Part shown: one piece after another, positions 1 through 8,452 of the stretch
Numbering within the stretch: the stretch's first letter is position 1
How the letters are laid out: the number at the start of each line of letters is the position of its first letter
Notes under the pieces: generated by a model
Seen by the model: only the letters and a program-made list of their open reading frames with translations
Databases searched by the model: none
Told to the model about the DNA's origin: nothing
From: Bacteroidales bacterium
GTDB lineage: Bacteria > Bacteroidota > Bacteroidia > Bacteroidales > Bacteroidaceae
DNA: 30,985 bases
Assembly (NCBI GenBank): GCA_004558535.1
Contig: SFCP01000006.1
Coordinates: 1 to 30,985, forward strand
Reading direction: 5' to 3'
Program-made: the position numbers and the translations under genes

Positions 1-8
1 CAGGCTCC

Positions 9-1328
9 CTATTGCAGGTAGTGTTTGCGGTTGAGCTTGCCGTTGTAGGTGCGCTCCACCGTGTCCACGATGTCGATGCTTTGCGGCACTTTGTAGCGTT
101 CCAGCCTTTCGGCCAGGTACTTGGCCATTTCGCGTCGGTCGAGCGTAGTGGCGGGCATGACCTTGACCAGCAGTTTCAGCATGACGCCCAGCACGGGATG
201 CGTATAGGGGATACAGATGCAGTCGGCCACTGCGGGGTGTCCCAGAGCTACGTCCTCGACCTCGGCAGGGTTGACCTTGTAGCCGCCCAGGTTGATGATG
301 TCGTCGGCGCGTCCCTTGAGGTGCAGCCGGCCGTGGTCATCGATGTAGCCGCAGTCGGCCGTCAGGATGGTTTCGTCGCGCAACACCCGCCTTGTCAGCT
401 CGTCATCGCCCAGGTAGCCCTGCATGATGGTCCGGCCGCGGCAAGCCACTTTTCCCTCATCGGTGATGTAGAAGGCGGAGTGCTTCATCGGCGCGCCCAG
501 GCAGCCGGCGCGGCATTCTCCGGCGTTGAAGTTGAAGGTCGAGATAATGCCCGTCTCGGTGGAGGCGTAGGTGTTGTAGAGCCGCGTGTGGGGCAGCAGT
601 CGGCACAGCTCCTCCATATCGCTTTGCGCGATGGCAGCGGCCCCCGTCTCGATAAATTCGATTTTGTCGGCGCAGGCAGCCAGTCGCTCCCGCCCGAACT
701 GCAGGAGCAGCCGGATGGCGGCGGGCACGAGGAAGGTGGCCAGGTGGCGCGAGGGGTACTCCATCGCGCGGAAGAAGGCTTCCAGGTCCTTCACCCCCTC
801 GGTGACGAGCAGGGTGCCGCCGAGCATGACAACGGGGAAGATTTTGGACAGGCTCCCCAAGTGGTTGAACGGGCCGCAGATGACGAAGACCGTGTCGGCC
901 GAGAATCCCTGTGCTTCGGCCAGGTTTTCGGCTTCGGCGATGAGGGTGTCGTGGCTGATCAGGACGCCTTTGGATTGTCCCGTGGTGCCGGTGGTGAAGA
1001 GCACGTCGGCGATGTGGGCGGGCAGGCGGCTGCCGTCGATGCGCTGCAGCAGGCTTTGCATGTTGCCCTCGGGCATGTCCCGCTCCAGGGGCATGGCCGG
1101 CGCGCCCACAAGGTGGGCGGCGAAGTAGGTGATGAGGAAGTCAGCGTCCTGCGAGGCGCGAAAGGCGTAGGGCATGCCGGGTGTGGCGCCGGCGGCGAGC
1201 AGTTGGTCGGCACGGCGCTGCACCTGTTGCCACAGTCGGGCGTAGGTCGTCACCTCTTCGCGGCAGACGACGGCCGGTTTGTCGGGACTTAGTTGTGCGT
1301 GGCGCTTGAGGAAGTCTATGAGAGTCAT
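9..1328 (-). CDS. AMP-forming acyl/aryl ligase (ANL superfamily)
   Basis: This 439-residue protein belongs to the ANL (acyl-CoA synthetase / NRPS adenylation) superfamily, which activates a carboxylate as acyl-AMP and passes it to a thiol. The sequence shows the A3 P-loop FTTGTTGQSKG at residues 111-121, a YASTETG motif for the A5 region, the A7/A8 region TADCGYIDD...KGRADD, and the A10 motif NGKLNRK with the catalytic lysine at K431. It is somewhat shorter than typical acyl-CoA synthetases (500 or more residues), but both the large and small domains appear complete. A small carrier protein lies 12 nt upstream in the same operon, so loading of a starter acid onto that ACP is a reasonable inference; CoA is an alternative acceptor. 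The acid cannot be read from the sequence, but aryl-polyene clusters use an equivalent ligase for an aromatic acid. It is the last complete gene before the window edge. Confidence 0.88.
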   Translation of the reverse strand: MTLIDFLKRHAQLSPDKPAVVCREEVTTYARLWQQVQRRADQLLAAGATPGMPYAFRASQDADFLITYFAAHLVGAPAMPLERDMPEGNMQSLLQRIDGSRLPAHIADVLFTTGTTGQSKGVLISHDTLIAEAENLAEAQGFSADTVFVICGPFNHLGSLSKIFPVVMLGGTLLVTEGVKDLEAFFRAMEYPSRHLATFLVPAAIRLLLQFGRERLAACADKIEFIETGAAAIAQSDMEELCRLLPHTRLYNTYASTETGIISTFNFNAGECRAGCLGAPMKHSAFYITDEGKVACRGRTIMQGYLGDDELTRRVLRDETILTADCGYIDDHGRLHLKGRADDIINLGGYKVNPAEVEDVALGHPAVADCICIPYTHPVLGVMLKLLVKVMPATTLDRREMAKYLAERLERYKVPQSIDIVDTVERTYNGKLNRKHYLQ

Positions 1329-1340
1329 GTCCGGTGGGTT

Positions 1341-1568
1341 CTATGCTTTGGCGCTGAGTTTCTCCTCGACCATGCGGACGATGCTGTCGAGGGATTTCAG
1401 GTTTTTGGGAGTGGCATCGTTGAGACCAAGGGGGACTTGGTACTCCTCGGACAGGAGCATCAGAATCTGCGCCACGCCCAGCGAGTCCAGTTCGGCAAAG
1501 AGGAAGTCCGAATCGAAGTCGACCAGCGGCATGGCGTCCTCCAGGAGTTTTTTGATTTCTTCTTTCAT
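1341..1568 (-). CDS. Acyl carrier protein (third ACP of cluster)
   Basis: This is a 75-residue acyl carrier protein with the phosphopantetheine attachment motif LDSLG; the modified serine is S29. It is shorter at the N-terminus than the other two ACPs of the operon, and its pre-serine loop (FAELDSL) lacks the usual G-x-DSL glycine, so it is the most divergent of the three. It sits 12 nt before the AMP-ligase gene and 12 nt after an acyltransferase gene. The pairing with the ligase resembles discrete ligase/carrier modules, so it may carry the starter unit, while the other two ACPs carry the growing chain. That division of labour is inference. Confidence 0.85.
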   Translation of the reverse strand: MKEEIKKLLEDAMPLVDFDSDFLFAELDSLGVAQILMLLSEEYQVPLGLNDATPKNLKSLDSIVRMVEEKLSAKA

Positions 1569-1580
1569 GATGGGTAAGTG

Positions 1581-2726
1581 TTATTCCGATTGAAAATGCA
1601 GCTTGGAGTCCACCGGGTTGGCGTAGATGCCGAGGAATAGGTCGGTGAGTTCCTCGATTTGGCAGCTCTCCTCGTAGTGGTGGAGCTTTTCGAGTAGGGC
1701 GAGGAAAGCCTTTTTCTCCGCTTCGTTGTAGTAGTCCTTGAAATTTTCTTTCCCGTAGCGGATGTCGTGTGCGATGTAGTTGTTGGGATACAGCCTGTAG
1801 GCGCTACAGATGCGTCGGTCGATGAGCTGGGCCACGCGCCGGTGGTACTCGCCGGCTGTGCAGTCGTCGTAGGGCAGCAGGTCGTCGCGCGTCAGCAGGT
1901 CGCAGAATGCGATGTGCACGTGTCCCTTGGGCTGCATGATGCCGGTGAGGATGCTGTTGAGGTCTTCGCCCGGTTTCTTGATGTATTTGTCCGTACGGCT
2001 TTGGTAGAGTTCGATAGCCTTGAGCACGTCGCAGGGCTCCCACTCGTAGCTGATGCTCACGGGCACGATGTTGAGCTCGGCCAGTGCGTCGATTTTGTCG
2101 CCGTTGTGGCTCATGCCAAACATCTTGATGATGCCCTGGTCGGTGCGGTCCTCGCCGTTTTTCGTGCGTCCGTTCCTTTGTGCGATCCAGACGGACTCGT
2201 GCTTTTCGGTAATGGCATGGCGCAGGTATTCACTCAGGTGGAGCGAACTTTTATAGAACTCGCGGGGGCTGTTGCCGGGTCGTTCCACCTTGAACATCTT
2301 GTTGGACTTTCCGATATCCGTCACCAATTGTCCCTGCATCAGGTTGGCGCCGAAGGTAATCTCGGAGGTCTCGTGTCCGTTGCGGTAGAGGACGTACTGC
2401 AGGAGGCAGGCGTCGAGCATGATGTCGCGGTGGTTGGAGACGAACATGTACTGCCGCGCGGGCGAAAGCTTTTCGATGCCTTCGTAGGTGAAGCCTGTGG
2501 TGCTCCGGGCAATGACCTGCTCGTTGACGCGGCGCATCACTTCCAGCTGGAAATCGCGTACGCAGCGGTAGGAACGGATTTGCTCGCGCACCTTCTCGAT
2601 GTCTTCGTTCGGATAGACGTAGGAGGCGAGCAGCGGAAAGGAGGTGCTGTCGGCTATGCGCTGCATGGCCGCCGGTATCTCCTCATCGTAGTAGGGGCGC
2701 ATGTCGTCGAATTTCGGGTTTCTCAT
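1581..2726 (-). CDS. Glycerolipid-type acyltransferase (LPLAT superfamily)
   Basis: This 381-residue protein resembles the PlsB/PlsC-like lysophospholipid acyltransferases of Bacteroidota. The acceptor-binding block reads FVSNHRDIMLDA, with H99 followed by D105; the spacing is five residues instead of the canonical HX4D, although D101 also follows the histidine. A later block, WIAQRNGRTKNGED (about 196-209), corresponds to the second conserved acyltransferase motif. There is no obvious signal peptide or strong membrane span, so it is probably cytoplasmic or peripheral. It is one of three acyltransferases of different families in this operon and probably esterifies a lipid or sugar moiety of the product. 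It starts 76 nt after the hydrolase stop and is followed after 12 nt by an ACP gene. Confidence 0.78.
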   Translation of the reverse strand: MRNPKFDDMRPYYDEEIPAAMQRIADSTSFPLLASYVYPNEDIEKVREQIRSYRCVRDFQLEVMRRVNEQVIARSTTGFTYEGIEKLSPARQYMFVSNHRDIMLDACLLQYVLYRNGHETSEITFGANLMQGQLVTDIGKSNKMFKVERPGNSPREFYKSSLHLSEYLRHAITEKHESVWIAQRNGRTKNGEDRTDQGIIKMFGMSHNGDKIDALAELNIVPVSISYEWEPCDVLKAIELYQSRTDKYIKKPGEDLNSILTGIMQPKGHVHIAFCDLLTRDDLLPYDDCTAGEYHRRVAQLIDRRICSAYRLYPNNYIAHDIRYGKENFKDYYNEAEKKAFLALLEKLHHYEESCQIEELTDLFLGIYANPVDSKLHFQSE

Positions 2727-2802
2727 ACTGGGTTTGTTTTGTTGGGGTGAGGGTGAAAAAAAAGGTGGCTCGTGGCGGTAGGCATCCGGCCCGCGCTTCC
2801 GG

Positions 2803-3705
2803 TTATGGCGTCAGCAGTTGCTGCAGCCAAGCCGTGAAGGCCGCTTTCCAGCCCCGGCTTTCCGCCGTGCCTTTGGTTTCCGAGACGCCAAATCCGTGTC
2901 CGCCCGTATTGTAGCGGATGTAGACGTGGGGGATGCCCTGCTCCGTCAGCGCGGCGTCGAGCAGATCGGAATTTTGGATTTTCACGACGGGGTCGTCGGC
3001 GCAGCTGACGAGGAAGACCGGCGGGCAGTCGGCCGGGATGTGTCGTTCCAGCGACAGGGAGTCGCGCAGCGTCTGCTTGAACTTGCCCCATTCGCCCAGC
3101 AGCGCCCGGCGGGAACGCTTGTGGGTGCAGGGGTGCGTCATAGAGACGACCGGGTAGATCGGGGCGACGAAATCGGGGCGCAGCGACACCGCATGGTGGA
3201 TGCCTAGCGGGCGGAGGAAATCCGTCGTCGCGTAGCAGGCTGCGCTCATGGCCAGATGGCCGCCGGCCGAAAAGCCCATGGCGCCAATCCGCCGGGGGTC
3301 GATGCCGAGGCTGTCGGCATTTTCGCGGAGCCATTGGATGGCGCGCTGCATGTCCTCGAGCATGTCGGGGTGCTGGTGGCCGCCAAAGACGGCGCGCGAG
3401 TGGGTCAGGAAGGGAATGTACCCCTGTACCCTGTACTTCAGTACGAAGGCGGCGATACCATGTCCCTGCAGCCATTCGGCGACTTCTGTCCCCTCGGTCT
3501 TGTAGGCGTGCCAGGAGTAACTGCCTCCCGGACAGACAATCACGGCGGCCCCCTGGAACAAATTACGTTCGGGCAGGTAGGGGCGCAGGGTGACTTTGCG
3601 CGAGAGGTGTACCGGCGTGCCTTGCCAAATGTCGATATCCTGTGTTTGTGCAGTCATTTCGATAAGAGTCAGCAAGCTTACGATAAAGCAAAAAGCCCGT
3701 TTCAT
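2803..3705 (-). CDS. Secreted alpha/beta-hydrolase (esterase/lipase-like)
   Basis: This 300-residue protein carries an N-terminal hydrophobic signal segment (residues 4-20) and an alpha/beta-hydrolase fold of the acetyl-esterase type. Visible elements are the oxyanion-hole loop CPGGSYSWH (58-66), the nucleophile elbow GFSAGGH with S146, the acidic residue in CADDP (D237 or D238) and the catalytic histidine in GGHGFG (H270). It would act in the periplasm, so it could deacylate the exported product or hydrolyse an ester outside the cytoplasm. Similar enzymes are often annotated as xylan or pectin acetyl esterases, but nothing nearby concerns polysaccharide use. The gene begins 8 nt after the preceding stop, which ties it to the operon. 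Confidence 0.82.
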   Translation of the reverse strand: MKRAFCFIVSLLTLIEMTAQTQDIDIWQGTPVHLSRKVTLRPYLPERNLFQGAAVIVCPGGSYSWHAYKTEGTEVAEWLQGHGIAAFVLKYRVQGYIPFLTHSRAVFGGHQHPDMLEDMQRAIQWLRENADSLGIDPRRIGAMGFSAGGHLAMSAACYATTDFLRPLGIHHAVSLRPDFVAPIYPVVSMTHPCTHKRSRRALLGEWGKFKQTLRDSLSLERHIPADCPPVFLVSCADDPVVKIQNSDLLDAALTEQGIPHVYIRYNTGGHGFGVSETKGTAESRGWKAAFTAWLQQLLTP

Positions 3706-3713
3706 ATGTGTGG

Positions 3714-4091
3714 TTAACGTTCGATTACTTTATGTCCAAGGATTTCGGTGATTTCCTCGGGGCTAAGCTGATGGTAGACCGGCTCGCTGCCCGTGCCGAA
3801 GTCTACGGCGTAGTATTCCTCGTCGTAGAAGGACAGTTTGGAGTTGGTGTCGGGCGTGCATTCGATGTAGACGCATTTGTCCAGGTCGAGTCCCTTGGCG
3901 AGGCAAACCTGTTGGGCCAGGGATTTCCCCGTGTAGGTCACGCTTGTGCCCGGGTTGTCCTGATACAGTTCGGTCACGATAATATAGGTAGTGCCCTTTG
4001 CTTCGCGCAGCTTCAGTCCGCAGCGCGACGGGGTGTCCCATTGTCCTTTGTAATCAAATAGTTCGTCGTAATATTCGGGTGATACTTTCAT
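3714..4091 (-). CDS. Small protein of unknown function
   Basis: This 125-residue protein is not recognised. It is acidic, rich in Tyr/Glu/Asp, and has neither a signal peptide nor a membrane segment, so it is probably cytoplasmic. Two cysteines (in SRCGLKL and DKCVYIEC) and a central alternating hydrophobic stretch (TYIIVTELYQD) suggest a small alpha/beta fold. It lies 8 nt after the radical SAM stop and 8 nt before the hydrolase start, so it is very likely co-translated with both. A role as an accessory or partner to the radical SAM enzyme is possible but is inferred from position only. Confidence 0.7.
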   Translation of the reverse strand: MKVSPEYYDELFDYKGQWDTPSRCGLKLREAKGTTYIIVTELYQDNPGTSVTYTGKSLAQQVCLAKGLDLDKCVYIECTPDTNSKLSFYDEEYYAVDFGTGSEPVYHQLSPEEITEILGHKVIER

Positions 4092-4099
4092 CGGTGTCT

Positions 4100-5401
4100 T
4101 TATTTGTTTACATTGCGTACGTTGCGGTTGACATCACGTCCGAAGGATTTGTTGATGAGCCGGCGGTCGCGCGGCCGGTAAGTGCCTTCCTCCATTTCGC
4201 GCAGGGCCACGTTGCAGAACAGGCGGAACATCTTGGCCTCCTGTGTCTCGTCCTTGTAGAACGTCTGCCATGCGTATTCGTAGATGCCCTGCAGTTCGTC
4301 GGGCGTCATCTGCTTGGGCTGGAAGACAACCTGTCCGGCGTTGTAGTGATCCCAGTCGAAGTCGAAGATACGTCCTTGGCGCTTCATGTCGTCAAAGGGT
4401 TTGGTGTGCGGGAAGGGCGTCATGATGGTAAATTCGGCCAGGTCGAGGTCGATTTCTCCCAGAAAGTCTATCAGACGTTTGCAATCGTCGAGCGATTGGT
4501 TGTCCAGGCCCAGCAGAATCGTGCCCTCGACGCCGATGCCGTGGTCGTGGTAGCGCTTGACGCGTTCTTTGATGTAGTCCGAGGTGTCATAGATGGCCTG
4601 ATATACGTACCAGGCGCCGGCTTTGGCGGCCAGGTCGAGTATTTCGGGGTCGTCTTCGATGGTGTGGCTTATCCATTTTTTCTTCAGGGGCGCTATGGCC
4701 TTGAAGAGTTCCCTTTCCCAATCTTTGTTCTGCGCCAGGGAATTGTCTACGATAAAGAGGCGGTTGTTTTCTATCTGTGCCATATCCTCTACGACCTTGT
4801 CGATGGGGCGCGGCCGGAAGACGCGTCCGCCCAGATAGCTCACGGCGCAGGGGTAGCAGCTGAACCGGCAGCCGCGGCTGGCGTGGAAGAGGTCTACCAT
4901 GGGCACGCCTTTGTGATTGTAGAGGTCGCGTTTGTAGAGGTCGCGTCGTCCCGGTCCCACACTCTCGATGGGCGGCTGCTGTCCCATGTAGTTGTAGACT
5001 TTCTTGAGCGTTCCGTTTCTCCAGTCTTCGAGTACTTGCTCCATTCGTCCCTCGGCTTCGCCCAGGAAGACGCTGTCGTAGTGCTCCGTGCACTCTTCGG
5101 CGTGGAGCATGCAGGAGATGCCGCCGCCGATGACCTTTTTGCCGCGGCGCCGGTACTCGTCGGCGATGGCCCAGGCGCGTTTGATTTGGGTGGAGAGCAT
5201 GGAGGAGATGGCGACGAGGTCGCACTCCTCGTTGAAGTCGAGTTCCTCAACGTTTTCATCGCAGAAGGAGATGTCCACGTAGTCGGGCAGGCAGGCTGCA
5301 AAGGCGATGGGTCCGTGTGGGGGCAGGTTGAAAGTGGTCTGTCCCGGCAGCTTCTTCCATTTGGGATAGATGAGCTTTAGTTTGATGACGTCGTGTTCCA
5401 T
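4100..5401 (-). CDS. Radical SAM protein with B12-binding-like N-terminal domain
   Basis: This 433-residue protein has the [4Fe-4S] radical SAM cluster motif CX3CX2C at C178, C182 and C185 within SRGCRFSCYPC. The N-terminal about 125 residues have the Rossmann-like layout of cobalamin-binding radical SAM proteins (CDLVAISSML at 60-69, VIGGGISCML at 90-99, VFLGEAEG at 111-118), but the base-on motif DxHxxG is absent. Cobalamin binding would therefore be base-off or lost. Members of this class perform methylations, ring rearrangements or other C-H chemistry. In this operon the enzyme probably modifies the polyene or its aromatic head group; the reaction cannot be specified. It lies 49 nt after a CrtI-like gene and 8 nt before the small unknown protein. 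Confidence 0.83.
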   Translation of the reverse strand: MEHDVIKLKLIYPKWKKLPGQTTFNLPPHGPIAFAACLPDYVDISFCDENVEELDFNEECDLVAISSMLSTQIKRAWAIADEYRRRGKKVIGGGISCMLHAEECTEHYDSVFLGEAEGRMEQVLEDWRNGTLKKVYNYMGQQPPIESVGPGRRDLYKRDLYNHKGVPMVDLFHASRGCRFSCYPCAVSYLGGRVFRPRPIDKVVEDMAQIENNRLFIVDNSLAQNKDWERELFKAIAPLKKKWISHTIEDDPEILDLAAKAGAWYVYQAIYDTSDYIKERVKRYHDHGIGVEGTILLGLDNQSLDDCKRLIDFLGEIDLDLAEFTIMTPFPHTKPFDDMKRQGRIFDFDWDHYNAGQVVFQPKQMTPDELQGIYEYAWQTFYKDETQEAKMFRLFCNVALREMEEGTYRPRDRRLINKSFGRDVNRNVRNVNK

Positions 5402-5450
5402 AATATAGCGGAGTTCTATGTTTGTGCTGAGTATATGCTGGGGTGCAGGT

Positions 5451-6959
5451 CTACTTTTGCGCGTAGGCCTGGTTGATTTTGTCGATGATGGTGCCGTTTC
5501 CGACGAAGGCCTCTGCCACTTCGATGGCCGTGAGGGGCACGCCGCAGATGCCGTGCAGGTTGACGTTCTGGCCGGTCAGGAGCAGGTTTCTGACTTTCGT
5601 GCCGATAGTGACTTGCGAGCTGATGAGGTTTTGCGCGTCGCGGTGGAAGCCGTAGATGGCGCCCTCCTTGGTGCCGTAGTAGTCGCGGATGGTCAGGGGG
5701 GATGAGGCGAAGGAAAATTCTATGCCCTCCCTGATGCCGGGCAGGAACTCCTCCAGCCGTTGCAGCACCTTTTCGGTGGTTTCCTCTTTCCACCGCAGGT
5801 ATTCCTCGCCGCGGTTTCCGAGCCTTGTGTCCTGCCACCGGCGCACGGCGTCAAAGGGCATGATGCAATTGACTATCATGCGTGTGGCCCGGGTGTCGTC
5901 CTCGGTGGTCGGGGGCGTGATGCACATAAATCCCCGGGGCCATTCGTCGCTGTCGTATGCTGCCACCTGCCACGTGTTGCTGTCTCCGGATAGGTAGTAG
6001 CGGGGGTAGCTGACAAAGGGCACGCTTCCCGGCTTGCACTTGATGTAGACGGTGAAGGCGGAGTAGGAGTTGGGTATGTCGTTGAGGCGGTTTCGGTAGG
6101 CCTTGGGAAAGGCATGGTCGCCGGTCAGTCCCAGCAGGGTGCAGGGATGTATGTCCGAGATGTACCAGTCGGCGGTGTATTGCCGTCCGCTGTGTGTCAG
6201 GACTTGTTTCACCAGCCTTTCCTCGACATCGACCCTCTCCACGGCATCGCCGCAAAGCACCCGGCCGCCCCCATCGCGGATGAGGTCGCACAGGGCGTCG
6301 GCCAGCTGCTGGCTGCCGCCTGCAAATTGGCTGGTGCCTTCGATGTAGAGCACATTGATCAGGGCGTGTATGTAGGCCGGTGTGTGTTCGGCCACGCCGG
6401 CGTAGAGGGGGTTGAGCACAGCCAGCACATCGCGCAGGCGGCTATCGCGGATATAGGAGGCGATAAACGGGCCGACCGGCTGCAGAAACTCCTCCGAGTG
6501 ATTTCTCAGCGTGTCACGTCCGTGGCGCAGGTGAAACAGGTCGACCTCTTCGGACAGTGCGTAGAGCCTTTCGACATAGCGGCGGACGTTTTCGGCTTCG
6601 GCGGGAAACTCGCGGCTGAAGTAGTCGATGAAGGCCTGCTTGCCGCAGGGGAAGCGGTACGTCTTGGCGTCTTTTCCGTAGGTCAGCGAGCACATCACGC
6701 CCTGTCCCGGCACGATCGACAGGCGCTGGCGGATACCCAGGTAGGTGCAGATTTTGTCCAGGCTGCCTCCGGGTTGAAATCCGCCCAGCACGTGCATGCC
6801 TGTCTCGAAGGTTTCTCCGCCGCGTCGGAAGCACTGCAGTCCTCCGCCTGCGATGGTGTTTTTCTCCAGCAGGGTGACCTCGTAGCCCTCCTTGGTCAGG
6901 AGTGCTCCGGTGAAGAGTCCGCCCATCCCGGCGCCGATGATGATGATTTTCTGCTTCAT
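5451..6959 (-). CDS. CrtI/RetSat-like FAD-dependent oxidoreductase (second copy)
   Basis: This 502-residue flavoprotein belongs to the phytoene desaturase / retinol saturase / carotenoid isomerase group. The N-terminal dinucleotide fold is IIIGAGMGGLFTGALLTKEG, followed by a substrate-channel motif ETGMHVLGGF. The C-terminus has the family signature LTGQNVNLHGICGVPLTA. These enzymes desaturate, saturate or isomerise long conjugated polyenes. The gene overlaps the preceding paralogue by 4 nt (ATGA), so the pair is translationally coupled and may form a heteromeric or sequential system. Carotenoid backbone genes (crtB, crtE) are absent, so the substrate is probably the cluster's own polyene or lipid chain. 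Confidence 0.85.
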   Translation of the reverse strand: MKQKIIIIGAGMGGLFTGALLTKEGYEVTLLEKNTIAGGGLQCFRRGGETFETGMHVLGGFQPGGSLDKICTYLGIRQRLSIVPGQGVMCSLTYGKDAKTYRFPCGKQAFIDYFSREFPAEAENVRRYVERLYALSEEVDLFHLRHGRDTLRNHSEEFLQPVGPFIASYIRDSRLRDVLAVLNPLYAGVAEHTPAYIHALINVLYIEGTSQFAGGSQQLADALCDLIRDGGGRVLCGDAVERVDVEERLVKQVLTHSGRQYTADWYISDIHPCTLLGLTGDHAFPKAYRNRLNDIPNSYSAFTVYIKCKPGSVPFVSYPRYYLSGDSNTWQVAAYDSDEWPRGFMCITPPTTEDDTRATRMIVNCIMPFDAVRRWQDTRLGNRGEEYLRWKEETTEKVLQRLEEFLPGIREGIEFSFASSPLTIRDYYGTKEGAIYGFHRDAQNLISSQVTIGTKVRNLLLTGQNVNLHGICGVPLTAIEVAEAFVGNGTIIDKINQAYAQK

Positions 6960-8452
6960 GCCTTGTTCGCTTCAAAGATTTGTCGGTAGATGGTGTCCGT
7001 GCCCAAGAGTTCCGAACAGGTGACGATGGTGCCTACCAGCACGCCGAGCATGCCGTGCGAGTTGATATTCTGTCCCGTAAAGAAGAGGTTGGGTATCTTT
7101 GTTCTGTCCGAGATGCGGCAGGAGGCTCCCAGGTTGATATCCTTGGCCACGCCGTACATGCAGCCCTCGGCTGTGCCGGTGTAGTCCAGGTAGGTGAGTG
7201 GCGTCGAGGTGTAGTAGCCGTTCAGGCTGGCCCGCAGTCCCGGGAAGTCGCGTTCCACGGCCTCGAGCAGCCTTTCTGCGGTCTTTTCCTTGAACGCCTC
7301 GTAGTCTTTGCCGCGGTGTCCGGGGCGCGTGCCTGCCCATTGGGCCACGTCCTTCATCCACATGTAGCAGATGATCTCGCCGGTCGAGGCATAGCGGGCG
7401 TTGTCCTCGTGACACAGGTGCAGGTACAGGTAGCCTTTCGGCCAGTTGGCGGCATCGTAGCGCTCGCAGTCCCAGGGTGTGCCGCTGCGGTAACCGTAGA
7501 AGTTGTGGTTCATGTAGGGCATTGCGCCCTCCTTGAAGTCCAGGTAGACGACAAAGCACGACACCGTGTTGGGAATGTTCTTTATGCGGTTGCGGTAAGC
7601 CGGCCGGATGAGCGGCGAGTGGAGCATCTCGAGGGTCTGTTGGGGATGGATGGCCGAGATGACGTAGTCGGCGGCTATCTGTGTGTCGTGGTTGACCGTG
7701 ACGCCCGTCGCGCGCCGGTCGTCGCACAGGATTTCGGTGACCTGGCTGCGGGGCAGTACCTGTGCGCCGTACTTTTCGAGCGTGCGCTGCAGGGCCGTGG
7801 CGATGTGGTCGCTGCCGCCGACGATGCGGTAGGCGCTCTGGTTGTAGAAGTCCATGATGAAGGCGTGGGTCGAGAAGGGGGTCTTCCCCCTCTCGCCGGC
7901 GTAGAGCGGGAGGTTTCCCACCAGCACCTTTTGCAGCAGCGGGTCGTGGATGATCGAGCCTACCACATCGTCGATGCTGCGCAACTGGCACTCGATGTCG
8001 ATGGGACTGTTGCTGTCGTTTTGCTTCAGGGAGTGCAGGTTCGAGGCCGCGGCCACCCGATCAATCAGGTCAAAGTAGTGTTCCAGGTTTTCGCGTTCGT
8101 GGGGAAAGTCGACACACATCTGGCGGATGAAAGCTTCGCGCCCGTTGGCAAACCGGTATTGCTTGCCGTCGATGCTCACCACGTCGTAGCCTGTGGGGTC
8201 GAGGGCACTGAGTTGTATCTGATCGTCGATTTCCAGGTAGCGCATCAGTTTCCGTAGCGACTGTCCGGGTGCGGCGCTGCCGATGAAGTGCATGCCCGTC
8301 TCGTATTTCTTGCCTTTGCGCGTAAAGCATTGCAGGCAGCCGCCGATGGTCGGCTCCTTTTCCAGGATGGTGACTTTGTAGCCGTTCTTGGCCAGGAAGA
8401 CGCCGGTGGTCAACCCGCCCAAGCCGCTGCCTATGATGATGACGTGCTTCAT
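6956..8452 (-). CDS. CrtI/RetSat-like FAD-dependent oxidoreductase (first copy)
   Basis: This 498-residue paralogue of the next gene starts with the FAD-binding fold IIIGSGLGGLTTGVFLAKNG (GxGxxG at residues 8-13) and continues with ILEKEPTIGGCLQCF and the channel motif ETGMHFIGSA. The C-terminal block FTGQNINSHGMLGVLVG matches the carotenoid-oxidoreductase signature. Sequence similarity to the second copy runs over the whole length, which indicates an old tandem duplication. Its start overlaps the exporter-acyltransferase stop by 4 nt (ATGA). Saturation or desaturation of a polyene is the expected chemistry; whether it acts on the aryl-polyene product is inference. Confidence 0.85.
   Translation of the reverse strand: MKHVIIIGSGLGGLTTGVFLAKNGYKVTILEKEPTIGGCLQCFTRKGKKYETGMHFIGSAAPGQSLRKLMRYLEIDDQIQLSALDPTGYDVVSIDGKQYRFANGREAFIRQMCVDFPHERENLEHYFDLIDRVAAASNLHSLKQNDSNSPIDIECQLRSIDDVVGSIIHDPLLQKVLVGNLPLYAGERGKTPFSTHAFIMDFYNQSAYRIVGGSDHIATALQRTLEKYGAQVLPRSQVTEILCDDRRATGVTVNHDTQIAADYVISAIHPQQTLEMLHSPLIRPAYRNRIKNIPNTVSCFVVYLDFKEGAMPYMNHNFYGYRSGTPWDCERYDAANWPKGYLYLHLCHEDNARYASTGEIICYMWMKDVAQWAGTRPGHRGKDYEAFKEKTAERLLEAVERDFPGLRASLNGYYTSTPLTYLDYTGTAEGCMYGVAKDINLGASCRISDRTKIPNLFFTGQNINSHGMLGVLVGTIVTCSELLGTDTIYRQIFEANKA

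Noticed and set aside
12..1292. Plus-strand open frame of 426 codons opposite the ligase gene
   Set aside because: Antisense shadow with biased His/Val/Gly composition and no known motif; the ligase on the other strand is clearly real.
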